Below are positions 23,490 to 34,439 of a DNA stretch of 64,000 nt, piece by piece. The stretch is taken from assembly GCF_037975245.1 (NCBI RefSeq), contig NC_092570.1, positions 8,433,001 through 8,497,000 on the forward strand, given 5' to 3'. Origin of the DNA: Apostichopus japonicus (lineage: Eukaryota > Echinodermata > Holothuroidea > Aspidochirotida > Stichopodidae). Made by a program: the position numbers and the translations under genes. Numbering within the stretch: position 1 is the stretch's first letter; each line of letters begins with the position of its first letter. Below the pieces are notes generated by a model. It did not search any database, had not been told where the DNA came from, and saw only the letters and a program-made list of their open reading frames with translations.

Positions 23490-23865
23490 TGGTTGTGGTC
23501 CAGGAAGGTACCAATAATGTGCAGATGTGGAGTCACTCGATATAATTCAGTCAAGGTATCACGAATTGTTGTGTCGCCTAGCATCCACTTGTGCTGAAGT
23601 TCTCATCTGTGATCTATTGCCTAGATTTGACATCAAGGTTCAGTCACATAAGTTGGTAAGTTTGAATGGTTTCTTGAGTAGACTGTGTTCTGACTTCTCC
23701 TTCATATTTGTTGACATGTGGTCATGTTTCCAGGGTAGAAGGGATTTGTTTTCCAGGGATGGGTTGCACTTAGCTAATGCTGGGGCCTCGTTGTATGGTA
23801 GGATGGTGAATTACTCTGTTGAACAGCTATGTTTAAACTTAATTGAGGGGGGGGGGGGGCAATGA
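23490..23865 (+). pseudogene. SGNH/GDSL-hydrolase-domain fragment of a retroelement
   Basis: Two SGNH signature blocks are visible. A GTNNV block (a degenerate GxND block III) lies at about 23506-23520, directly after VVVVQE. In another frame, an open segment from 23527 ends with RDGLHLANAG, a block V Asp-x-x-His motif with intact D and H. In between is LICDLLPRFDIK, typical of these domains. In metazoans such stand-alone SGNH domains occur in LINE/CR1-type ORF1 proteins and other retroelement proteins. The frame change between the blocks and the missing catalytic-Ser block I show it is a relic. A G-run follows immediately. Confidence 0.55.
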
Positions 23866-24050
23866 GGTCAGACATAAATTTTGATCAGGATTATGTTTCT
23901 AATTCTAGTGGAGGTGCCTATAGGCATTTTGAAGGAAAGTGATAGTAATAGTTCAAACATTATCAGGAGGCATGCTAATTAAGGTACAGAGTTTCTGGGA
24001 TAAGCTCAAGATTGAAAAAAAAATTAAAATGTGAATAACATCCTAATTTA

Positions 24051-24140
24051 TTGAAAGCTGGTCACTTCGCCCAACAACCTTTTCACCCAACTGCCATTTC
24101 GACCAACCTTACCATTTCGCCCAACGTAAAATTTCCAATA
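24051..24140 (+). repeat. Short tandem 'TTTCGCCCAAC' minisatellite
   Basis: Four to five degenerate 11-20 bp units carrying CACTTCGCCCAAC, TTTTCACCCAAC, ATTTCGACCAAC and ATTTCGCCCAAC follow each other. It has no coding significance. Confidence 0.5.
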
Positions 24141-24940
24141 GTCTCATTCATGTATCAATCCAAGTCATCTCTAACCATACACTTGTGTTTATTTCCTTTG
24201 TTATCTTTTAGAAACCAAATCAGGCCATGTACAGGACAATCAACGAAATAGTGGATCAAAGCACACAGTAATTCTCTCTACCACATTACAGTTGTTAGAG
24301 CCAACACTGGTGAAACAGGGTAGCAAGAGAGCCGTGTGATCGTTGAATTTTAATACCAGACAGGGATCTGAACTCGGCATCAACATCTAATAACAAGGCC
24401 TTAAAAACTCAGTGAACCCTTACCTCTCCACCAGCCTTATCAGAACATACATCGGATGGTGACAACTTAGAACTTAGAGTGACAGATTATCCAAGGTATG
24501 TTCACAAACAGTTAATTTAGGCCAATAGGAGGTGTTGTCAGACAGTCTAAATCTGACTTTGCAGAACTGATGCATGTGTAGTGATTTCATCATTTCTCTA
24601 GGAAATTCTATTTGTTCTAAATTTTGGAAACAGCGCCGCCATAATTTGTTCAACTTTGGAATTTCAGTCATTGTCGTTTTTTACTAAATACCTCATTTGT
24701 CATTTCTCTCGGGGCAAATGGACATTAGCGATTAACCCCTGACCCCGGGTTGTGTGACTCAACCGTTAGGAACGAGTCTTTATAGCCAAAAAGAGGAGTT
24801 TTTTCCCACGATGACATTCTCATATCGAATTTACGCTCGACAACAAGTGTTTTTCATTTATTGCATCTACGATCATTTTATATTGGATGTCCCGCTATTA
24901 ATTCATATTAATTAGTCCGGGATTTATCATTTATGCATCA

Positions 24941-25726
24941 GTGCACGTATATTGGAATTCTTCGAATGACCCCCACATTTGGTTCGCCCAAGTGGAAGCC
25001 CAATTTACAACGAGAGGGGTCAGAGACGACAAAACCAAATATTCTTATGTCATCGCTTCGTTGCAGCCGGAGGTAGCGCAAGAGGTGCGCGACATACTCC
25101 TCCATCCCCCATCAGCCAACCCATACGAATCGCTCAAGAAGGAGCTCATCAAACGCACAACTGCGTCCGAGCAGAAGCGGCTCCATCAGTTGTTGACGGC
25201 CGAAGAGTTGGGCGACAAGAAGCCATCCCAACTGCTCCGCCGAATGAGGCAGCTGCTTGCTTCCAACACCGTCGACGCCAATATTTTGAGGCAGCTTTTC
25301 GTACAGAGACTGCCATCAAATGTACAACTCGTCCTCGCCACAACCAGCGACAAAACCAACATCGAGGAATTGGCAACTCTCGCGGACAAAATAATGGAAG
25401 TGGTAATCCCACACCCGATTGCAACAGTGGCAGCGGTACAAAACTCAACAGCGCCCGCTCTGAGCAATGGAATCGCTACACTTCAACGACAAATCGACGA
25501 ACTAACGAAGCAGGTGGCGTCGCTGACGAAACAACAACGAGACCAAAGTCTTGGTCGTTCGAAGTCGCGATCCAAGTCAAATAACAGCCGCAAGTCCCGT
25601 GACAGTACACCAACCGGAGGTATTTGCTGGTACCACCACACCTTTGGTGAAGATGCCAATCATTGCCGACTGCCGTGCACCCACAAAGGAGCTACTAAAG
25701 CGGAAAACTCCATGGCCAGCGACTAG
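24941..25726 (+). CDS. Ty3/gypsy-type retrotransposon Gag, 5'-truncated relic
   Basis: An uninterrupted 261-residue reading frame codes for a retrotransposon capsid-like Gag. WFAQVEAQFTTRG near the start, DDKTKYSYVIASL, and KKELIKRTTASEQKRL belong to the capsid-like region usual in metazoan Ty3/gypsy elements. A Gln-rich coiled region (IDELTKQVASLTKQQ, ~residues 180-195) and a basic RSKSRSKS patch follow. Near the end is a Cys/His segment, CWYHHTFGEDANHCRLPC, typical of this Gag group. The expected N-terminal residues and upstream LTR are not seen. The frame ends in two consecutive TAG codons and a damaged protease follows. GC content and codon use are clearly higher than in the neighbourhood. 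Confidence 0.85.
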   Translation: MHVYWNSSNDPHIWFAQVEAQFTTRGVRDDKTKYSYVIASLQPEVAQEVRDILLHPPSANPYESLKKELIKRTTASEQKRLHQLLTAEELGDKKPSQLLRRMRQLLASNTVDANILRQLFVQRLPSNVQLVLATTSDKTNIEELATLADKIMEVVIPHPIATVAAVQNSTAPALSNGIATLQRQIDELTKQVASLTKQQRDQSLGRSKSRSKSNNSRKSRDSTPTGGICWYHHTFGEDANHCRLPCTHKGATKAENSMASD

Positions 25727-25850
25727 TAGCGACGGGTCTTGCTGGCCAAGGGGAAAGTCGCCTGTTTTATGTCACTGACAGAGACAACGGCACACGCTTC
25801 CTCATTGACACTTGGGGTCGAGGTAAGTGTCCTACCCGAAAGGTGAGTTT
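25727..25850 (+). pseudogene. Retropepsin (aspartic protease) fragment downstream of Gag, frameshifted
   Basis: In a frame different from Gag, the sequence from about 25744 resembles the start of a Ty3/gypsy protease and leads up to the catalytic Asp-Thr-Gly. One extra base near 25812-25815 breaks that triad and throws the rest out of frame. Resemblance stops around 25850. No reverse transcriptase, RNase H or integrase follows, so this is a dead 5' fragment. Confidence 0.6.
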
Positions 25851-28800
25851 ATTTTGTATTAATTCCACCAAACATGCATAGTAAAACTGCAATAGGACAT
25901 ATCACCGTATGTAGGATTGCATTTATAGATCTAGTCATAAAAGCATCTTATTTGAGTGAAGTCTATTAGTTAAGATTGATGACTTATCTGACAAAGAGAG
26001 CTGGCCATAGAGACATATAATTTGAACGAGCTCTTGCCATGACCCGATCCTTGACATTCACTGAAATATAGTTATCCATTGGGAATTGGTTCGAAGAACG
26101 TTCTGTGTTAACATTGTATCATCATTCCAGTCGACAACAACTACTATATGTTCACCTTTTCATGGTACCCCCCAGACAGTGAAAATGGTGGAGAATTCTA
26201 TCATGATCCTTATTTTTCCTCCCTTATTTTGCTCCAAGAAAAGCTGTGTTAATTTTGATAGGATGACCTTTCTATACTTCATCAGATATTCTTGCAGTTA
26301 TATATATCCCTGGAAGGTTCTACTGTGTAGAGTTGGGGGAAGGGAAGGGGGGTGGTGGAGGGGATTAGATATGCAGTATAAACTACACTGTCTCCCATAA
26401 TTGGATCAATGTACCAAGAACAAGTTACACCATTTTGATGTCTGGCATGCTGGAAATTAATTGGTCATTGTTTAAAGGACGAAGTATGTGATATTCCATG
26501 TTGTACTAATCTGCCTGCTTCGTGTGTTGAACGGATCCTTGTATTATTCAACATTCAGAAATTTAGGCGGAATTGTAAATTTCCTTTGTCAGAAATCAAT
26601 CCATGCATCTTTTCAGGGCTTTTTTTTGGGGGGGGGGGGGATTGAGCCCTTCTAGTTAAAGAGATCCTTTTTGTACATCATTCAGCAAACTTTATGGAAA
26701 CTCTATTACTTTTCATTTTTGTTCTATTTTTAATATCTTTTAGGAGTAGCTAAGAAAACTGACAAAGTTGGTGGAGTGGTGCTCAGAGGACTCTCGTTGG
26801 ATACAAATTATCAGTAAACCACCTTTACTGGGCAGCTGCATCAACACCAGCTGACAATGGAGAGGAACTTTGCAGTAAAGTGGCTTTTCTGTTACCAACT
26901 ACATCCAGAGCAAGCATACCCATGATTCCACCAATCTCCTAGAGGTGTTTACATGAGGACATTAGTCACATTACTACTGGAAAGAGAACCAAATAGCTTA
27001 AACCAAGTGAGTCCTCTGTTGAGTGTTTCATTTGTCTTTAGTAGCATTGCACAATACGCTGAGTCATTCTGCGAGTCAAGTCCTGTGAGTTGATGAAGTA
27101 CAAGGCTACTTTGTGATTAATAACATGTGATTACTAGAAAGTCACAGTCTTTGCTACCGTTTGGAAAGGCTAAAAAAAAAAAAAGGTAATGTGTTATGTT
27201 TGAACAATAAATTGTTCAGAAGAAAAAACACTCTTTACCATTAAAGTTCAAGTTACAGTAAATGGCATGCAAACCAACAAATGCATGCATGAATTTGTTT
27301 TATAACTAAACCTGGACATTGTAATTGGCTGGAAGTAGAATGGGTGGTGGGGCAGGTTATAGCAAAATTTTGTTATTTTAATATTTTCCAAATATGAGAA
27401 ATGTAGATGAGTGGGAGATACGCAGAAAATGCTTTTTCTACATTTTTAATTCATTACTTAAAAATTCATGGTTGTAAGTCCAAGCTGAAAACAACTCCAA
27501 TTTTGAGACCCATCTGGGAGTGACTTTAGATTTTCTCAGGACTACATGCTATAATACTCCACTTAGAAAGGAGGATAGGCTACCTAGAAAAGTAATCTGG
27601 TACATTAGTCCACCAAAGTGACACCAGATGTGGATTTGGGGAAGGGGGGGGGGGGGTGAAGGGGATTTGATATGTCTCAAGAATGGGAGAATCTTAAAGG
27701 AATTTCATGTTAATTATGTGGATGTCCCAATTGAGTAGATGAAACCTATTGTTTTTATTGGCTATCAAAGGTCATATTTGGTACATTGATACACCATACT
27801 AAGGAGATGGACCCGATTGATGTCATCGAGGCTAAAGGTCATCATGAAAACCTCAGATGACCTCAGTCTGAAAAAGCTCATAAAGCGCTCTTTCAAGAAG
27901 GGAAACTTTGGGGTGGATGCCCAATCATGTATTGTTCATTGTGGAGGTTGCAACCTTGAAACCTTTCAAATATTATATCTGAGGCAGTTCAGTTGTATCT
28001 AATTCGCTGTATCTAGATAATATTGCTATTGTGAACTCATTGTTTTTATTGAAGATTCAAGGTCAATTTAAGGTCAACAAATTTGTATTAACCACAAAAG
28101 AAGGAAACTCGGCTGTATCTCATCAAGCGAAGGTTAAGTAATTAATGGGCAAGTACATGTGATTCATGAATTTAAATTTGATTATCAATATTTCACTGCC
28201 CTTACATTCTTATCATTATCATGAATTAAAAAGCAAAACAGAAAATTGGCTGCCCATACTTCACAATCTCAAATGAAAGTTGACTTATTAGCTAATGAAC
28301 TTGAGTGTTTTACAATTTGAGTTTGGAATAGGGTAATAATAGTTGACCCGAATTTTACTCAGAATTAAAGCTAATTTGAAATAGACACAGCCTACATGAT
28401 GATCCACGGATGTTTGAACTGACATATCACGAAAACTGATAACAATACTAATAATGTTATCTATACTGATAGTAGCTTTGTTTGATGCTTGGCAACAAAA
28501 TTATTTATAAAAAAAAAAAAAAAAAAAAATTAAGTCTGTGCCTTAGATTATCCTTCATCAATTTTTTTATTGTTTCATTTCATCTTTCTCTCTTTTTTTA
28601 AAGCAGCTTCAGCTGCAGAGTCAGAAACCAAGAGGCATTTTGAGCTGTCAGGATTAGGAACTGGAGAGCTGGTTGAGATGAAGAAACCACAGGTTATTTC
28701 GATGACAGGAGTAGTCTCCATCAACCTCTGAGATGTGCAGAGATGTAGAAATGAGAAGATGGTTGAGATGAAGAAACCTGTTGTAGGTTTAATATAAAGT

Positions 28801-30110
28801 TAATATAGGTGGTGTCTATTATCATGGTTTGGATAAGGTCTAGAATATAAGTCTGAACTTAAATAAATGAGTGCAGATCCAATAAATGGAAGTAGTTATG
28901 GAAACAAATGATGTATTTTGGATGATCAATTTAGTTTTGGATTCTTTTTGGAGTTGATTTTGATAATTACATTTGACCTTGTAGAATCGTTATGATAGAC
29001 ACCATCTCTAGAGGATGTTTGAAAAGAATATTTCAGAGTACTTCCATTTTTTGTAAATTACACGAAACATACACATCAACACTACAGCTAAGCATTGTGT
29101 ACCTGTTTTACAAGTTGAAGAAAACCATTACTTTGGCACTTTTTTGGCAACATGGTTATCACAACATAAATTGTGTTTGTCTGGACAGTTCTAAGTTGTT
29201 GCAAAACCCTCTTTAACTTGCCTCATTTTCCAGGGCAGGGGGGTAGTCACTTTTATTATCTTTCAACCTGTAAATCAGATGTGCATATGCTTTGATGTAG
29301 TGTTATTTTGTTTTACAGCCTTATCTTCTGTAAATAAGTAAGAACTCTGAACTATTCAGTTATATTATTTTAATATTTTAGATGCTACCAAATATGCAAA
29401 AAGTTGCTATTTCTTTGTATATTTGGAGTGAAAAACTGAATCCTGCTTGTCAAACAATTTATAAGAAATGCAATTACTAAAAATGATGGGAAATAGTAAG
29501 CTTTCTTATCTTACAAATATGTTGTAACTAAATATTGACACTTTTAATAATGCAAGTTTCTTCTTTCAAACATGTACAGGAAGTTGATAATGTGAGAGCA
29601 GATGAGGTAATATCTTTCAAATGAAGGAGCATCACAAACTGTCTAATTAGAGGGGCTTCACAATCTCTATTATTTGAAGGGGCATCACCAAACACTTATT
29701 TGAAAGGGCAGGGGCTTTCAAAGGTCCATATTTGGGGACAAAATAAAAGATATTACAAATTTGAAGTCATTTTCATCATGAGAATTTTTTTTCTTTGTAA
29801 TAACTGTAGAAGCAAACTTAATTGCAGGTTTGAAAATCTCAAACTTTAGCTTTCTTGTGATGCAATTCTGTGATGTTACCTTTTTGCTCCTATTTCGTGC
29901 ACCTCATTAATACCTTTGAAAAACACTGAAGTGACAAACCCTTCCCACCACCACCATCCTTACCCCCCCCCCCCAAACATGGTGGTGGGGAAATTTGGGG
30001 TTGGTGTTTTTGAAGTGAAGGCATTTTTCACATATCAGTGTGTGTAAAGTAGAGAAAAGATATCTTCTTGCTCAATTGAGCATATGTTGATGTAAAAGGG
30101 CATCTTTTCT
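25851..30110. other. Long stretch without recognised genes; possible non-coding transcript and half-site repeat remnants
   Basis: No family-matching coding sequence on either strand. A T-rich tract plus AG at ~26743, another before the segment at ~28600 (CTTCAGCTGCAGAGTCAG), and AATAAA at ~28864 could mark exons of a plus-strand non-coding RNA; this is weak. Degenerate copies of the half-site repeat lie at ~27720-28130, with AAAGGTCA near 27772 and 27833 and two AGGTCA hexamers five bases apart near 28050. Mononucleotide runs occur at 26627-26641, 27644-27656 and 28508-28530. Confidence 0.35.
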
Positions 30111-30116
30111 TTTTGG

Positions 30117-30188
30117 TCCAGTCTGAGCTGGGATTGAACCAGGGATCTTGTGCTGGAAAACAAAATTTTGACCACAACACCATAGGGG
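30117..30188 (-). repeat. tRNA-like (SINE-type) sequence 1
   Basis: On the minus strand, an A-box-like ATGGTGTTGTGGTCAAA is followed ~30 bases later by a B-box-like CTGGTTCAATCCC. This is the internal promoter layout of tRNA genes and tRNA-derived SINEs. The arms do not pair well enough to call a functional tRNA. Confidence 0.45.
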
Positions 30189-30387
30189 AAGAGAATATTT
30201 TTTCTGTTTTAAGAAATACTAAAAGATCCAAATGTTTGGACTTGGAATTTTTTCAGCAAAAGATATTCGAAATTTACTTTCTTAGTGTAGTCATATGAGA
30301 AACTCTTGGGAGGAGGGAAAAGGGGAGAGAGAAGTGAGGGGAGGAAGGGAGAAAATCCAGGTAGCAGTGCTTTTCCATTTCATCCTC

Positions 30388-30458
30388 CAGGGCTTGAACC
30401 GGTGATCGGGGGATTGGCAGGTTTCAAGGCTTCCTCTTCACCATTTTAGTTCCCAATA
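30388..30458 (-). repeat. tRNA-like (SINE-type) sequence 2
   Basis: On the minus strand, AAAATGGTGAAGAGGAAGCC (A-box position) precedes CCGGTTCAAGCCC (B-box). It has the same direction and spacing as the flanking tRNA-like segments and is degenerate. Confidence 0.4.
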
Positions 30459-30525
30459 GGTTTGCATTTGATTTTCCTTCTATAGTTCCCTATCTGTAGA
30501 AAGAAGAGAAAAGTAAAAGTCACAA

Positions 30526-30598
30526 CTGGGGATTGAACTCATAAGCATGAATCATTTCAAGAACTCCAGTCCACTAACCACTGTGCCACAGGATCTTC
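30526..30598 (-). repeat. tRNA-like (SINE-type) sequence 3
   Basis: On the minus strand, TGGCACAGTGGTTAGTGGA is an excellent A-box region and GAGTTCAATCCC a good B-box, about 35 bases apart. It is the most tRNA-like of the three. Acceptor-stem pairing is not convincing, so a tRNA pseudogene or SINE head is preferred over a working tRNA gene. Confidence 0.5.
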
Positions 30599-31264
30599 TT
30601 GGAAGTTAATGGTTGTTCTTATATTTCAAGCTAAGAATGAAAGAAAAAAGAAAGAAAAATGGTAATGCTGCTAAAAGACTGTTCGCTAGGATAATCGTCC
30701 AACTCCTAGACACCTAACTACAACTGACTTTGTTGCTTATAACCGCAGGTCACCTATATTTGAATAATATGCTACAAACAATTTGAGTTCATGGCAGCCT
30801 TTTAGTGCCAGACTTACAGGCATTACCAGATTGGCATAAGGAATATATTTGTCAAGTTTGTTTCATAATTAGGAACCCTTCTTTACTCTCACAGTTCGAC
30901 AGAAGACTTATTTGCAGTTAGTAGATTCTACAGCTTAGAAAATGTTTTTCCTACTCCACCATTCTAATTTGGATTGGGCAAACCCTAAACAACCTCTCAA
31001 ACTTAAATAGATACAATACTAGTTTAGAACTGTTATGGCTACCTATCAGTACTCTGAAATATGATGAAGGGATTGATTTTTTCCTTTAAAATTTCATCTT
31101 TGAACCTGAAAAATATTTGTGCTCTTAGTGACAAATTCTGTTTTTCTCTTTTGTTTTCATCAGGAAGTATTCTGGACAAGGAGAGCTGAAATTTCAAGCA
31201 ATCTTTCAGCATCCTGGATGGTGTATTTAGCTATCGATTTATTAACATTTCTTCTGCATTTCTA

Positions 31265-32043
31265 TTAAGTACATGTTTAATGATACAGTTTACATGGCTG
31301 GTATGTTTTAGCTATAGTATAGTTTGTTATTTCTACTTTGCTACAATGTGTTCAATGATACAGTTTACATGACTGGTATATTTAGCTATATTAAAGTTTG
31401 CTATTTCTACATTGCTACGTGTTTAATGATACAGTTTACATGGCTGGTATGTTTAGCTATATTAAAGTTTGTTATTTTTACATTGTAGCAATGTGTTTAA
31501 TGATACATTTAACATGACTGTTATGTTTAGCTATATTAAAGTTTGTTATTTCTACATTGCTGCAATGTGCTTAATGATACAGTCTACATGACTGGTATGT
31601 TAAGCTTTATTAAAGTTTGTTATTTTTAAATTACTACAATGTGTTTAATGATACATTTTACATGACTGGTATGTTTAGCTATATTAAAGTTTGTTATTTT
31701 TACATTACTACAATGTGTTTAATTATACAGTTTACATGACTGGTATGTTTAGCTATATTAAAGTTTGTTTCTTCTACGTTGTTACAATGTGTTTCATGAT
31801 ACAGTTTACATGACTGGTATGTTTAGCTATATTAAAGTTTGTTATTTTTACATTGCTACAATGTGTTTTATGATACAGTTTACATGGCTGGTATGTTTAG
31901 CTTTATTAAAGTTTGTTATTTTTACATTACTACAGTGTGTTTAATGATACAGTTTACATGACTGGTTGTTGCTAGCTATATTAAAGTTTGTTATTTTTAC
32001 ATTGCTACGATGTGTTTAATGATACATTTTACATGACTGTTAG
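31265..32043. repeat. 74-bp tandem array, ~11 copies
   Basis: The word TGATACA(G/T)TTTACATG recurs at about 31281, 31356, 31428, 31500, 31575, 31649, 31722, 31797, 31872, 31946 and 32020, giving a 73-75 bp period. Each unit also has GGTATGTTTAGCTATATTAAA and GTTTGTTATTTTTACATTGC-like parts. Copies are highly similar, which indicates recent homogenisation. No ORF runs through it. Confidence 0.9.
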
Positions 32044-33960
32044 GGAAAGGGTATTTAGGGACAGAACCAACCCACTAGATCAATGGACAGACGGACAGAT
32101 GCATTTTAAGTACCGGTTCAGTAGACTTGCGTGCATCAACATCATTGATATGAACTGCAAGAACTGCAACACGCAAGCAGGCGCAATCACGCACTACCAC
32201 CATCGCTGCAGGTGTTCATTGCACTTCGGTTTTTTGGTTTAATTTGATGCAAGATTATGTCCAAGTAGCACAAAATGTACCATGCTTAGGTTATACACTT
32301 TGCATGACTGGTGTAGTTAGCTGGACATTACAATACAATTAGCCGAACCGATACGGAACAACCAGTCGAACATGCCTGTAATGGTTAATGGCTATGTAGA
32401 TTTGTCATACAACTATTAGCATGCGAATGTTGCATTATGGGAAGATTGGAATTGATACTTACAGTAATCATGCATATTTGTGTTAATCATGACATGACTC
32501 CCAGCTATTTTGATTTTAAGCTTTTAGGTTTTGTATTTTGCAACTTAATAAAAACCGTTTAGTCATTGAAGTCTGTGAGTTTGTCTGGTTTAGAAGAAGG
32601 AAAGAGGTTTATATAACCCAACACATCTCCAACCCTTCCATATCCCATGTAACCACAGCCTGGTTCTCTCTTGAGAGATTGCATAACTTACCTCGAGGCT
32701 AAACTTGTATATTACAGTATATTACATAAACTAGTGCACAAACAAATAGAGATACTCAAAGAAAGGAATGATGAAACAATTTATTATATTCTCACTATAA
32801 ATGGTGCATTAATTGTAAGTTTAATGAATTAAAAGAAGTGCCCAGATTTAAAAAATATGTTTGACCTGTTAAAGAGGAGGAGTGTGATCTTGGTATCCTG
32901 GAGAAAGTTGCATTCACTTTCTACATGCAGTTTTAGAGATAAAATTTGAAAATGGTGTGGTTTTTTGCCAAAACTGAAATTGAAGCAAGCCGTTGTGACG
33001 GTAAAGATGCACATTTCCAGAGAGTGTTTTGGGTTTGTTCTGATTTTTATTTTTTTTTTGGAAAATAGAAGGATCATAGCAAAAAATTATATTACTATTT
33101 AACAAACTTACATACCTTCAGTTAAAACTTCACTCATTCTAAGTTCAAAACAAGAGAGTGACAAATTAAGGAGACCATAATAATAGATTGCATTTACTTC
33201 TGCTACAAAATGTGCTAATTTCAGCTTTCAATTTGACCCATAATAAAAAACATCAACAATCTATAAATATTTTTCCAAGCTGCATAGTCAGTCAAAATAA
33301 GTTGACTAAATTCGTTGGAAGATCAGTAATATTTTAGGTGACTTATTTCTGTGATCAGAATGGAGTGATTATGCTGAGCATCCTTGAAAACAAACAGGAA
33401 AGTTCCTAGAACAGGGTGCAAGGAAGCCAAAGTGGTCCTCCCACCCTCTACCACCCCCCCACCCTCTGGTGTAGGGTAAAAACCCACAAGGCAAAGGAAA
33501 TGGTACTGTAATCCACGAACTTCATGTAAACATTTATATATGGCAGAATTTCAGAATGGGAGAGAAAAGGCTGAATCGAGTACGGAGCTAGGGGTTGTGG
33601 GTTGTATACAACCCCCCCCCCCTTCCATCTCCCTTTAAACCTACAGAAATATGTTAAGTGGTTACAAGCACAACCTTGCCTGCAGACCCACTTGTAGACC
33701 TAATTTATAGTCTAAATATTCCCAAGAATGCGTAATTTAATACCTAAATTTAAGTTTTCTCTGGGAGAGGAACACCGTACATGAAATTCAGTTTGAACGA
33801 TCTCGGGGCCACGCCCCACCCACCACTCCCCACCACCCCCCAACCCCCCGCTCATTTTTAAAGTCCTGGATCTGGCCATTGGATAAAGGCATAATAAAAT
33901 TATGTCCCTCTCAAAGACAGCAGTACACCATATAAGGACACCTTGTCTTCACATCGTTTC
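32044..33960. other. Gene-free AT-rich stretch
   Basis: No coding similarity seen. An AATAAA at ~32546 after AACTT could be a plus-strand poly(A) signal. C-rich runs occur at 33440-33470 and 33610-33622. Confidence 0.3.
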
Positions 33961-33974
33961 GTAAAATGTATAGT

Positions 33975-34375
33975 TTTAGTTTAGTTTAGTTTAGTAGAAA
34001 AAATGATCAGGAGGGACACTTAAGTCCCCATCAAGGACCCTATAGAGAGAGAAAAAAAACTGAAGACACAAACACTCACACCCGATTACAATGCTTAAAG
34101 TGCTTGTCCAAAGCATTCTTAAACCCATTGACACTACTTGCTAGTAAACTTTCTCAGGCAAACCATTCCACTCATTCACAACCCTATTAGAAAAAAAGTT
34201 ATGCCGAATATTAATCCTACTATGTGACTTTTGGAGTTTAAGACAATGACCTCTGGTACAACTACTGTTAGCAAACATGAAAAAGTCGGTAAAGGATAAA
34301 TTGTCGAAACCATACACAATCTTGAAAACCTGGATCAAGTCCCCTATATATAGTATAGAAGTTCAGTATAAGTTC
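33975..34375 (-). mobile_element. 3' end of a non-LTR retrotransposon (LINE) with (CTAAA)n tail
   Basis: On the minus strand, 34338-34141 reads IQVFKIVYGFDN, then a region ending FFSNRVVNEWNGLPEKV. That is the conserved piece C-terminal to the reverse transcriptase in LINEs of the CR1/L2/RTE type. A one-base shift follows, after which another frame continues LLASSVNGFKNALDKHFKHC to a stop at 34078-34076. About 80 bp later the element ends in four to five CTAAA repeats (33975-33997), a typical LINE 3' tail. Nothing upstream of the C-terminal region is preserved. Confidence 0.75.
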
Positions 34376-34439
34376 TAAGTACAATATCCAGAGACTGATC
34401 GCCCACCTCCCTCATTCAACACCCTCGCAGTTCTTTGAA

